Shown: piece after piece, positions 1 through 5,983 of the stretch
How the letters are laid out: every line of letters starts with the position of its first letter
How positions within the stretch are numbered: position 1 is the first letter of the stretch
Origin: an uncultured Erysipelotrichaceae bacterium
GTDB taxonomy: Bacteria > Bacillota_I > Bacilli_A > RF39 > UBA660
DNA: 16,390 nt
Direction of reading: 5' to 3'
NCBI GenBank assembly: GCA_902783215.1
Contig: CACZQD010000079.1
Coordinates: forward strand, 1-16,390
Translations under genes and position numbers: made by a program
Notes under the pieces: generated by a model
The model's input: the letters and a program-made list of their open reading frames with translations, nothing else
Database searches by the model: none
Told to the model about the DNA's origin: nothing

Positions 1-93
1 GGAAACTTCATAAAATAAAAAAGGGAACATTCAGTTTTGCAATGTTGAATGTCTACCCAAATTTCTTTGCTAGACATTTAAGTCAGAGTGTTA
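1..93 (-). repeat. Left flanking hairpin repeat (inverted partner of 1503-1620)
   Basis: This gene-free stretch left of the IS contains a hairpin, GGGAACATTC (23-32) with GAATGTctaCCC (47-58). On the minus strand it is followed by a T-run (17-22), so it looks like a terminator pointing left, out of the IS. A second inverted pair, AATGTCTA (48-55) and TAGACATT (71-78), overlaps it. The reverse complement of about 1-58 aligns by eye with 1562-1620 at roughly three quarters identity, including the shared loop core TTGCAA. The repeat may begin before the window. Its family is not recognised. Confidence 0.6.
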
Positions 94-113
94 TGAACCC
101 CATTTCTTGGACA
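94..113 (+). repeat. Left terminal inverted repeat of the IS
   Basis: TGAACCCCA and TTGGACA are shared exactly with the right end, separated by four mismatched bases. Confidence 0.85.
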
Positions 114-134
114 AAAAAGAAATGAGGTTTTTTG

Positions 135-623
135 ATGAATAAAAAAGATTTAGATACTAGAATAGAAATTTATAGTGAATATAAAAAAGGAAGAGCTTTA
201 CAAGAATTATCTAGAAGTTATGAAATGAATTTTTCTACTTTAAGATATATGGTTAAATTTATTGATAAATACGGAATTGAAGAATACACAAAATCTAATC
301 ATTATTCTAATGATTTAAAAGAACATCTTATACAACGAGTTATAAACCATGAAGATTCAACTTTTAATATTGCTTTAGAAGGTGGATTAAAAAGTAGAAC
401 TCAATTAGTAGATATAGTTAAAAAATATCGTGAAAACGGTTATAATATAGTTGAACGGAAGCGAGGCTGTTTAACTGTGAAAAAAAAAGATAAAAAAACT
501 TTAGAGGATGAAAATAAAAAATTAAAACAGGAGAATGAGTATTTAAAAGCTCAGTTAGAATACTCAAAAAAATTGAGAGCCGTTGTTCAATCAAGGAAGA
601 ATCGACAACAGAAGAAAAAGTAA
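135..623 (+). CDS. IS3-family transposase OrfA (helix-turn-helix protein)
   Basis: OrfA is the DNA-binding half of the transposase and, alone, typically binds the IS ends and tempers transposition. The chosen start is ATG 135, which has a GAGG Shine-Dalgarno at 124-127; a TTG just upstream is less likely. The 162-residue product begins with a basic helix-turn-helix region (about residues 1-60) and a second HTH-like stretch (about 65-110). It ends with a Leu-rich coiled coil (LEDENKKLKQENEYLKAQLE, about 125-144), the usual multimerisation zipper of IS3 OrfA proteins. Termination is at TAA 621-623, after the frameshift site at 566-572, so most ribosomes should make OrfA and a minority the OrfAB fusion. 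Family assignment is secure; the exact IS name is not known. Confidence 0.9.
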   Translation: MNKKDLDTRIEIYSEYKKGRALQELSRSYEMNFSTLRYMVKFIDKYGIEEYTKSNHYSNDLKEHLIQRVINHEDSTFNIALEGGLKSRTQLVDIVKKYRENGYNIVERKRGCLTVKKKDKKTLEDENKKLKQENEYLKAQLEYSKKLRAVVQSRKNRQQKKK

Positions 624-645
624 GTGTTGTTTCTGAACTTCGGCT
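566..645 (+). promoter_or_regulatory. Programmed -1 ribosomal frameshift signal (slippery A7 plus stem)
   Basis: The heptamer A_AAA_AAA at 566-572 is phased correctly on the OrfA codons (567 and 570 start AAA codons). Five bases downstream starts a long stem: AGCCG-tt-GTTC (578-588) pairs with GAAC-tt-CGGCT (635-645). A nested helix ACAACA (605-610) with TGTTGT (625-630) lies inside. The OrfA stop at 621-623 sits within the structure. Shifting at 572 leads into the OrfB frame, which is open to 1471. The last in-frame stop upstream of OrfB is at 536, and there is no ATG, GTG or TTG between it and the slip site. Confidence 0.85.
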
Positions 646-1471
646 AAAATATGATTTAAAGATTCTTCTACAAATATCTGGATTAGCAAAATCTACATTT
701 TATTATACTCTATCTAAAGTAGATAAAGATGATAAAAATAGTGAAATTATAGAAAAAATAAAAGAAATTTTTATTAATAATAAAGAAAGATATGGTTATC
801 GCAGAATAACATTGGAATTAAAGAATCAAGGATATGATGTAAATCATAAAAAAGTATATAGATTAATGGTTAAACTAGGATTAAAACCTTTAAAAAGGAA
901 TAAAAGAAAATATTCTTCTTATAAAGGCAATGTTGGAAAGGTTGCAGAGAATCTTATTAATAGAAATTTTGATGCTGAAAATCCCAATGAAAAATGGTAT
1001 ACTGATGTTACAGAGTTTAATCTTCGTGGAGAAAAAGTATATTTATCTCCAATATTAGATGGTTATAATGGAGAAATAGTATCACACAATATTTCTAAAT
1101 CACCTAATTTAGAACAAATAAATGATATGCTTAATAAAGCGTTTAAAGGTAAAAATTTGGAAGGTTTAATATTTCATTCAGATCAAGGATGGCAATATCA
1201 GCATGAATCTTATCAACAAAGATTAAAGAATAAAGGAATAAAACAAAGCATGTCCAGAAAAGGAAATAGTATGGATAATGGCATGATGGAAAATTTCTTT
1301 GGTTTACTTAAAACAGAAATGTTTTATGACCAAGAAGATAAATATAAAACGATAGATGAATTAATTTTAGCAATAGATGACTATATTTATTATTATAATT
1401 ATGATAGAATAAAAGAAAAATTAAAAGGACTGTCACCTGTAAATTACAGATTACAATCCTTAAAGACTTAA
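572..1471 (+). CDS. IS3-family transposase OrfB (DDE integrase core), made as OrfAB fusion
   Basis: OrfB carries the catalytic rve/DDE domain and is expected only as the C-terminal part of an OrfAB fusion (135-572 then 572-1471). The coordinates give the part read after the shift. The segment before the first good ATG (812) is real coding: it reads a typical IS150-type N-terminus (KYDLKILLQISGLAKSTFYY) and the HTH_21-like segment NNKERYGYRRITLEL. The catalytic residues are Asp in WYTDVTEF (codon 1004), Asp in FHSDQGWQYQ (codon 1181) and Glu in NGMMENFFG (codon 1289), giving DD(35)E. The C-terminus ends with the usual YYNYDRIKEKLKGLSPVNYR block. No internal stop or deletion is visible, so the transposase is probably functional. 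Confidence 0.93.
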   Translation: MESRCSIKEESTTEEKVSVVSELRLKYDLKILLQISGLAKSTFYYTLSKVDKDDKNSEIIEKIKEIFINNKERYGYRRITLELKNQGYDVNHKKVYRLMVKLGLKPLKRNKRKYSSYKGNVGKVAENLINRNFDAENPNEKWYTDVTEFNLRGEKVYLSPILDGYNGEIVSHNISKSPNLEQINDMLNKAFKGKNLEGLIFHSDQGWQYQHESYQQRLKNKGIKQSMSRKGNSMDNGMMENFFGLLKTEMFYDQEDKYKTIDELILAIDDYIYYYNYDRIKEKLKGLSPVNYRLQSLKT

Positions 1472-1482
1472 AATTAATAAAC

Positions 1483-1502
1483 TGTCCAACTTTTGGGGTT
1501 CA
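1483..1502 (-). repeat. Right terminal inverted repeat of the IS
   Basis: tgtccaacttttggggttca is the imperfect inverse of 94-113. It starts 11 bases after the transposase stop. Confidence 0.85.
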
Positions 1503-1620
1503 GTTCACATCTGCTTAGATAGAGTGTCTAATCTTTGATTGAGTGTCCAACTCAATTAATTGAGGCGACATTCACTTGCAACTTTAAATGTTCCTCTTTT
1601 TAATTATATGCAAGTTCTCT
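1503..1620 (+). repeat. Right flanking hairpin repeat (inverted partner of 1-93)
   Basis: The stem GAGGcgACATT (1562-1572) pairs with AATGTtCCTC (1587-1596) and is followed by a T-run, so on the plus strand it resembles an outward-facing terminator. It matches the reverse complement of the left flank, but the basal pairs differ on both sides (GAGG/CCTC here, GGG/CCC there), so the helix is kept. Just upstream are two direct copies of GAGTGTCYAA at 1522-1531 and 1541-1550, and a palindrome CTCAATTAATTGAG at 1551-1564. The origin is unknown; it may be half of an older element interrupted by the IS. Confidence 0.6.
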
Positions 1621-1783
1621 TGCTAAATACTAATAGCGCAAATACTTACTTTTGTCAAAATTCATATTACGGGTTTTATGAAAAATATAAAAGGTTGATT
1701 TTCTCTTTTTTGATTATAATCTTTAAATTTCGTAAATCTATAGAAAGTATTAATAAAGTATTGATCAGAATAGAAATAAAAAA
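1621..1783. other. Intergenic DNA with no recognisable gene
   Basis: This is the remainder of the roughly 320-bp gap between the IS and rpsD. A short open frame crosses it on the plus strand, but it has no ribosome binding site and its sequence is low-complexity. I see no RNA gene here. Confidence 0.5.
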
Positions 1784-1806
1784 ATCAAAATTTTGATCTT
1801 TTTTTT
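1784..1806 (+). terminator. AT-only palindrome with T-run (possible terminator)
   Basis: ATCAAAATTTTGAT (1784-1797) is a perfect palindrome followed by C and eight Ts, and preceded by As. It could end leftover plus-strand transcription from the IS. It is weak because the stem is nearly all A-T. Confidence 0.45.
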
Positions 1807-1810
1807 GTAG

Positions 1811-1835
1811 AAAAAAACAGAGACTAAGCTCTGTT
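1811..1835 (-). terminator. Rho-independent terminator of rpsD
   Basis: On the minus strand a 7-bp stem AACAGAG/CTCTGTT (1829-1835 with 1816-1822) with a 6-nt loop runs into a T7 tract (1811-1817). The stem begins inside the last codons of rpsD and its stop TAG lies in the loop. Confidence 0.85.
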
Positions 1836-2429
1836 GTAGAATTCTACAATTAATGATTCATTAATTTCAGCATTTAACTCACTTCTTTCAGGATATCTTA
1901 AGTAAGTTGCTTCCATTTTTTTATCATCGTATTTGATAAAGTCAACTCTTTTTGATAAAGCTTCTAATGAAGATTTAACAATTGCAAGTTCTTTATCTGA
2001 ATCTTTTAAACTAATGATATCTCCTGGTTTACAAGTATAAGAAGGGATATCAACTTTTTTACCATTAACAGTTACGTGTCCATGGTTAACTAATTGTCTT
2101 GAACCTCTTCTAGTTGTTGAAAAACCAATACGATATACTAAGTTATCTAAACGACTTTCTAGTAATTTTAAGAAGTTTTCACCGTGAACACCTTTTAATT
2201 TACCAGCTTTGTCAAAAGTTTTTCTAAATTGTTTTTCATTTAATCCATACATGAATCTAACTTTTTGTTTTTCTTGTAATTGGATTCCATATTCAGATAA
2301 TTTTTTAGCTCTTTTTTGCCCATGCATACCTGGAGCATAAGGCTTTCTTGCTAATTCTTTACCTGTTTCAAGTGTAGAAAAACCTAAACGACGACTCTTA
2401 CGATAACTTGATTTTGTGTATCTTGACAT
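1824..2429 (-). CDS. rpsD: 30S ribosomal protein S4
   Basis: S4 is a primary 16S rRNA-binding protein that nucleates 30S assembly and, in many bacteria, represses its own mRNA. The 201-residue product has the normal length. It opens with MSRYTKSSYRKSRRLG, has the conserved KPYAPGMHGQ block (about 29-38) and an S4 RNA-binding domain (about 92-155, with ESRLDNLVYRIGF and RQLVNHGHVTVNGKKVDIPS). It ends ESLIVEFYNRA. There is no N-terminal CXXC cluster, so this is the zinc-free form. Start ATG 2427-2429 has AAAGGAG just upstream. The gene is monocistronic, with its own promoter, structured leader and terminator, and diverges from ezrA. Confidence 0.98.
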   Translation of the reverse strand: MSRYTKSSYRKSRRLGFSTLETGKELARKPYAPGMHGQKRAKKLSEYGIQLQEKQKVRFMYGLNEKQFRKTFDKAGKLKGVHGENFLKLLESRLDNLVYRIGFSTTRRGSRQLVNHGHVTVNGKKVDIPSYTCKPGDIISLKDSDKELAIVKSSLEALSKRVDFIKYDDKKMEATYLRYPERSELNAEINESLIVEFYNRA

Positions 2430-2566
2430 ATTTTCTCCTTTCTAGGAGCACTAACTTTACCGATTTTTAGGGTGTTTAAACTAATATCATCACCTTTGCA
2501 GATAGGTTACTAATAAACCCTATAGATAATAAACACGTTAAAAATCTTAAAGTCTCCTGCACCACT
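2430..2566 (-). promoter_or_regulatory. Structured rpsD mRNA leader, probable S4 autoregulatory element
   Basis: About 137 nt separate the likely start of transcription from the rpsD ATG. A long-range helix is visible as four stacked pairings (plus-strand coordinates): GGAG 2445-2448 with CTCC 2554-2557, ACTTTA 2454-2459 with TAAAGT 2548-2553, GATTTTTA 2462-2469 with TAAAAATC 2539-2546, and GTGTTT 2472-2477 with AAACAC 2531-2536. It encloses a hairpin ATAGGTT 2502-2508 with AACCCTAT 2516-2523. The helix base lies immediately before the SD. S4 is known to repress rpsD through its leader in Bacillus subtilis; that this leader does the same is inference. Confidence 0.75.
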
Positions 2567-2573
2567 AGCTACA

Positions 2574-2602
2574 ATTATATTATGTTATAGACTATATGTC
2601 AA
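2574..2602 (-). promoter_or_regulatory. Consensus promoter of rpsD
   Basis: On the minus strand TTGACA (2597-2602) and TATAAT (2574-2579) are separated by exactly 17 bases. Both hexamers match the housekeeping sigma-70/SigA consensus perfectly, as expected for a ribosomal protein gene. Confidence 0.93.
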
Positions 2603-2622
2603 GTACAAAATTATAAAAATTA

Positions 2623-2655
2623 CACAAAAATAGTCGAAAATAGTCGCATTTTGTG
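2623..2655. promoter_or_regulatory. Tandem 10-bp repeat and inverted repeat upstream of ezrA
   Basis: AAAATAGTCG occurs twice head to tail (2627-2636, 2637-2646). The pair is bracketed by CACAAAA (2623-2629) and TTTTGTG (2649-2655). The block occupies the -35 region of the ezrA promoter, between the divergent rpsD and ezrA promoters, and could be an operator. No regulator is assigned. Confidence 0.4.
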
Positions 2656-2662
2656 ATACAAT
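2654..2662 (+). promoter_or_regulatory. Extended -10 promoter of ezrA
   Basis: TGATACAAT carries an extended -10 (TG-n-TACAAT) about 17 bases before the ezrA ATG, with no good -35. The leader would be very short, about 10 nt, holding the AGGGTGGG ribosome binding site. Confidence 0.6.
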
Positions 2663-2679
2663 TATCATAGGGTGGGAAA

Positions 2680-4413
2680 ATGAAGAATATCAACTTAAAT
2701 AATCCAATAGTAATTATTGCTATATGTGCATTCTTAACTATTATTGCATTTATTACTGTTATTACTATTGTACGCCATAAAAAAAGAAAGAAAATGAAAG
2801 AACTTTTAGCTAATTTAGAGATTGAGAAAAATAAATTATCTTCTAATCCGGCAGTACCTGAACTAGCTAAAGTAGAATCTTTTTTAAATAATGAAAAATT
2901 AGAAGTAATGTATAATGAATGGTCAAAAAGATTAAAAGATATTAAAGAGGTTCAAGTTCCTAAATTATCAGATATGTTATTAGAAGCAGAATATTCTTTA
3001 AATCAAAAAGACTATAAAAGTACAATATATAAAATTGCTAAGTTAGAGATGGAGTTATATAAAGTACGTACTAATTCGGATTTTTTATTAGGTGAAATTA
3101 AAGAAATTACAACCAGTGAAGAGAAAAGTCGTTCAACAATTACGAAGTATCGTGCGAAATATCGTGAATTATATCAAAAATTTGAAGTTTCTATTAAAGA
3201 GTATGGGAAATTTGCTAAAACGATACGTGCTCAATTTGAAGTAATTGCTAAAAGATTTGAAGATTTTGAAAAGATTATGGATAACAATGAATTTACAGAA
3301 GTTGGTAAAATTGTAGATATAATTGATAATTTATTAAATCATATGGCAATTGTTATTGAAGAAGTTCCTTCAATTGTTATGCTGGCATATACAGTATTGC
3401 CAAAACGTATCGAAGAAGTAACTAATACTTATAAACAAATGATTAGTGAGGGGTATCCTTTAGATTATTTAAATGTTGAATATAATATTAGTGAAGCAAA
3501 TGCCAAAATTAAAAATGTTATTACAAAAACAAAATCTTTAAATTTGCAAGATAGTTTATTTGAATTAAAAGTATTATTAGATTACTTTGATTCATTATTT
3601 GTTGATTTTGATAACGAAAAAAGAACAAGAAAAGCATATGAAGAAAAGTTAAGTATATTTAATCGTAAATTAACTAAAGTTAATAAAGTTGTTAAAGATA
3701 TATTTGATCAATTAGATGAAATAAAGAATGTTTATAATTTGTCTGATCAGAATATTGAACTTTTAAAGGAAGTAAAAAAAGAGTTAAAAGTCTTAAATAA
3801 TAATTATAAAGTATTAGTAGATCATACTGGGAATCACACTTTTGCTTTTTCTAAATTATTGGGAGAAGTAGAGGGTTTAAGTAACAATTTATCTAATACA
3901 GAACAAAAATTAGACGATTCATTAAAAGAAATAGGAACGATGAAAGATGATGAAGTTAGAGCTCGTCAACAATTAGAAGAAATTAAGATGGTTTTAAAAG
4001 AATCAAAAAATAAAATGCGTACTTATAATTTTCCTCATGTTCCACAAAATTATTATGTAGAATTAAAAGAAGCTTCTTTGGCTATTCGCGAAATAGTAAA
4101 AGAATTAGATAAAAAACCTATTACTATTGAAGTTTTAAATACTAGAGTTGATACTGCTCGTGATTTAGTATTAAAGCTATATACTAAGACAATTGATATG
4201 TTAAAAAATGCTCGTTTTGCAGAAATGGCTATTGTATATGGTAATAGATATCGTAGTAGTTATAATAATTTAAATGATATATTAAATAGGTCCGAAATGT
4301 TATTTAATAAAGGTGAATATAGATCCGCACTAGATAATACAGTAAATGCTTTAAATAATATTGAACCTGGTATTCGAGAAAAACTTGAAAGTATGTATAA
4401 TGATAAACAATAA
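2680..4413 (+). CDS. ezrA: Septation ring formation regulator EzrA
   Basis: EzrA is a membrane-anchored cytoplasmic protein of Bacilli that binds FtsZ, prevents extra polar Z-rings and joins the divisome. The 577-residue length is close to the Bacillus protein. Residues about 9-31 form one membrane segment followed by RHKKRKK, placing the long helical remainder inside the cell. That remainder is spectrin-like coiled coil rich in Glu, Lys and Leu. Near the C-terminus YGNRYRSSY (about 520-528), followed by LNDILNRSEMLFNKGEYRSAL, matches the conserved patch of EzrA proteins. It is a single-gene unit with an extended -10 promoter upstream and a strong terminator overlapping its stop. EzrA beside rpsD resembles Bacillus gene neighbourhoods. 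Confidence 0.95.
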   Translation: MKNINLNNPIVIIAICAFLTIIAFITVITIVRHKKRKKMKELLANLEIEKNKLSSNPAVPELAKVESFLNNEKLEVMYNEWSKRLKDIKEVQVPKLSDMLLEAEYSLNQKDYKSTIYKIAKLEMELYKVRTNSDFLLGEIKEITTSEEKSRSTITKYRAKYRELYQKFEVSIKEYGKFAKTIRAQFEVIAKRFEDFEKIMDNNEFTEVGKIVDIIDNLLNHMAIVIEEVPSIVMLAYTVLPKRIEEVTNTYKQMISEGYPLDYLNVEYNISEANAKIKNVITKTKSLNLQDSLFELKVLLDYFDSLFVDFDNEKRTRKAYEEKLSIFNRKLTKVNKVVKDIFDQLDEIKNVYNLSDQNIELLKEVKKELKVLNNNYKVLVDHTGNHTFAFSKLLGEVEGLSNNLSNTEQKLDDSLKEIGTMKDDEVRARQQLEEIKMVLKESKNKMRTYNFPHVPQNYYVELKEASLAIREIVKELDKKPITIEVLNTRVDTARDLVLKLYTKTIDMLKNARFAEMAIVYGNRYRSSYNNLNDILNRSEMLFNKGEYRSALDNTVNALNNIEPGIREKLESMYNDKQ

Positions 4414-4436
4414 GGTAATTTATTCCTTATTGTTTT
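4405..4436 (+). terminator. Rho-independent terminator of ezrA
   Basis: An 11-bp perfect stem AAACAATAAGG (4405-4415) pairs with CCTTATTGTTT (4425-4435), with a 9-nt loop and a short T-tract. The ezrA stop TAA lies inside the ascending arm. Confidence 0.85.
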
Positions 4437-4439
4437 AAT

Positions 4440-4468
4440 TTGCAAAAAAATAAAAATTATGATATCCT
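4440..4468 (+). promoter_or_regulatory. Promoter of the 438-residue membrane protein gene
   Basis: TTGCAA (4440-4445) and TATCCT (4463-4468) are 17 bases apart, and TG at 4460-4461 makes an extended -10. The short leader contains TTCCC (4471-4475), which can pair with the GGGGA (4481-4485) of the SD, so the ribosome site may be partly masked. Confidence 0.6.
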
Positions 4469-4492
4469 ATTTCCCACGAAGGGGATGAGAAA

Positions 4493-5809
4493 ATGATTAA
4501 AGATTATAATGATCAATATAATCATATAATGAATAGTATTAATGCAAATAACTTAAGTAGTGATAAAGAATTAGAATTACTAAAAGAAGCTAAAAACATA
4601 ATACTTACCAATAATAGAGGACGTAAAGTAATAAAGAAAATATGTGGACAAAAATATTATGTATCCAAAAAGAATGTTTATAAATTAATAAAAGTATGTC
4701 AACTTATACAAAATAAAGAAAATGCTATTAATAATATCGATAAAGATAAATGGTATACTGAAATAGTACCTAATAAATCAAATGATAATTATAATATTAA
4801 AACTTTTTATCAATTGTTAAATAAATTATTACAAAAAGAAGCAATAATTAAGCAAAGCCCTGTTTTAACTAGTCAATATAATGAATTAAAATATCAATTG
4901 ATGAATAAGTCTATTAGCATAAAAGATAAGAACAAATTAATTAATACTTTTTTAAAAGATAATGTTATTGCTTTTAATTTTATTTCAGGAAAGAATAATC
5001 CTCGAAGAGAAATTAATGAATCGGTTATAGATATGCGAGTTGAGGATTTAAGAGGTTATGAAAATTTAAAAGAAGCGCAAATAGAGCCAAAACCAAAAAG
5101 AAAAAAATTTAAAACACATAAGTTATTTAAGCGTATTGTTGCTGGCTTCTCTGCCTTTTTAATGATTGGTATTTGTTCAATTGTATCTAGAGGTAATACT
5201 AATGAGGTAAGTATAGAAAAAGAAACTCAGTCTAAAAGTCATAGTATTGATACGACAAAACCAGTAAAAAAGACACATAAAACAAAAACAGAAAAAATAA
5301 CTAGAAAAACAAATAAAACATATAATACGAATAATAAAATAAAGAAATCTAAAAGTCATAAAAGTATAATAGTATCAAAAACAAATAAAGAAAGTAAGAA
5401 TAATAAAGAAACTATTAAAAATAAGAAAAAGACTAATATTAAGTTTAATAAAAGCATAAAATTAGGAACAAAGTTTAAATTAAAGAAAGATAGTTTAATT
5501 TATAGTAATGTTAGTAATGCCAATAATAAATATAACGGTAAGAAAGCTTTCTATGATAATAATATTACAAGAAAATGTGTTGGATTAAGTATTGAGTATA
5601 ATAAAAAAATTGTTACTTTTATTGAAATAAGTGATGATAATTACAAAGTATATGGTTTAGATAATATTTATTTATCATCTAAAGAAGCAAATAAAGAAAT
5701 AACTAATTTACTAAAACAAGGTGGTAAAGTTAAATCTATATTGTCGCAAAATAATAATAATTATGAAGGATATTATACAAGTGACAATGTTAAAGTGTTA
5801 GTGAAATAA
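4493..5809 (+). CDS. Unrecognised single-pass membrane protein, 438 residues
   Basis: I do not recognise this family. The start is ATG 4493, with AAGGGG at 4479-4484 as SD. The first 200 residues are hydrophilic, helical and rich in Lys, Asn and Leu, with no signal peptide, and end in a basic stretch (PKPKRKKFKTHK). One membrane segment follows at about 214-232 (RIVAGFSAFLMIGICSIV), so the topology should be N-in, C-out. Residues about 233-320 are a low-complexity Lys/Thr/Ser/Asn linker with KSHK and KTKK-like repeats. The C-terminal domain (about 321-438) alternates short beta-like segments (LGTKFKLKKDSLIYSN, KKIVTFIEISDDNYKVYG) and could be a small extracellular domain, perhaps SH3-like; that is a guess. 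It is a single-gene unit between its own promoter and terminator. A role in envelope or division is suggested only by proximity to ezrA. Confidence 0.85.
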   Translation: MIKDYNDQYNHIMNSINANNLSSDKELELLKEAKNIILTNNRGRKVIKKICGQKYYVSKKNVYKLIKVCQLIQNKENAINNIDKDKWYTEIVPNKSNDNYNIKTFYQLLNKLLQKEAIIKQSPVLTSQYNELKYQLMNKSISIKDKNKLINTFLKDNVIAFNFISGKNNPRREINESVIDMRVEDLRGYENLKEAQIEPKPKRKKFKTHKLFKRIVAGFSAFLMIGICSIVSRGNTNEVSIEKETQSKSHSIDTTKPVKKTHKTKTEKITRKTNKTYNTNNKIKKSKSHKSIIVSKTNKESKNNKETIKNKKKTNIKFNKSIKLGTKFKLKKDSLIYSNVSNANNKYNGKKAFYDNNITRKCVGLSIEYNKKIVTFIEISDDNYKVYGLDNIYLSSKEANKEITNLLKQGGKVKSILSQNNNNYEGYYTSDNVKVLVK

Positions 5810-5840
5810 AAAAAGTTGGAATTTGATTTCCAACTTTTTA
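5810..5840 (+). terminator. Rho-independent terminator after the 438-residue protein gene
   Basis: AAAAAGTTGGAA (5810-5821) pairs with TTCCAACTTTTT (5828-5839) around a 6-nt loop, and the descending arm ends in five Ts. The A-rich left arm may let it also act on the minus strand. Confidence 0.9.
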
Positions 5841-5848
5841 ATAATATT

Positions 5849-5881
5849 AAAAAAACTAGGAACTGCCCCCTGAGCAGTCCC
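5849..5881 (-). terminator. Rho-independent terminator of the putative small RNA
   Basis: On the minus strand GGGACTGC (5881-5874) pairs with GCAGTTCC (5866-5859), eight pairs including one G-U, around a 7-nt loop. It is followed three bases later by T7 (5855-5849). No protein gene precedes it on this strand, so it belongs to the small RNA. Confidence 0.8.
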
Positions 5882-5950
5882 TATAAAAGAATAAAAAGGG
5901 GTTGGCTAGTGTGATACTAGCACCAATTCGCCTAATTCCGAATTGGTAGT
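5849..5950 (-). ncRNA. Putative small regulatory RNA, about 100 nt, unknown family
   Basis: A complete minus-strand transcription unit with no ORF worth naming. The promoter (5955-5983) predicts a start at about 5947-5951, right at the base of hairpin 1: ACCAATTCG (5947-5939) pairs with CGAATTGGT (5930-5922), nine perfect pairs with an 8-nt loop. Hairpin 2 is GCTAGT (5921-5916) with ACTAGC (5910-5905), loop ATCAC. A single-stranded linker CAACCCCTTTTTATT (5904-5890) follows, then U-rich sequence and the terminator hairpin. A 5' hairpin at +1, an unpaired C-rich CCCCUUUU segment and an intrinsic terminator is the layout of Gram-positive antisense sRNAs that pair with SD sequences (RoxS/RsaE type). 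I cannot match it to any named RNA; it does not look like SRP, 6S, tmRNA, RNase P or tRNA. Confidence 0.68.
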
Positions 5951-5954
5951 TAAT

Positions 5955-5983
5955 ATAATAATAAAAAAAGAGTGGTTTGTCAA
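5955..5983 (-). promoter_or_regulatory. Promoter of the putative small RNA
   Basis: On the minus strand TTGACA (5978-5983) and TATTAT (5955-5960) are 17 bases apart; only one base differs from the consensus. It diverges from the hrcA promoter, with 38 bases between the two -35 boxes. Confidence 0.8.

Larger units (their letters stand above)
94..1502 (+). mobile_element. IS3-family (IS150-group) insertion sequence
   Basis: This is a complete-looking element of about 1.4 kb. The ends form imperfect terminal inverted repeats: tgaaccccatttcttggaca at 94-113 and, read from the other end, tgaaccccaaaagttggaca at 1483-1502, matching at 16 of 20 positions and ending TG...CA. Inside are two overlapping reading phases, orfA and orfB, joined by a -1 frameshift site, and the DD(35)E catalytic residues are intact. 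A target duplication is not clear. GTT occurs at 90-92 and 1503-1505 and would be a 3-bp duplication if the left end were one base further out. It looks capable of movement, but no second copy is visible here. Confidence 0.9.

Noticed and set aside
812..1471. OrfB starting at the first good ATG (812)
   Set aside because: The frame upstream to 539 encodes conserved IS150-type OrfB sequence and connects to OrfA at a proper slippery site; 812 is internal.
1560..1796. 78-residue open frame on the plus strand downstream of the IS
   Set aside because: No ribosome binding site, low-complexity sequence, and it overlaps the hairpin repeat and an AT-rich terminator-like palindrome.
5890..5960. tRNA-like or SRP-like RNA in the hrcA upstream gap
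   Set aside because: No CCA-type acceptor stem, GTTCRA T-loop or SRP apical GGAAGGAAGCA-type motif is present.
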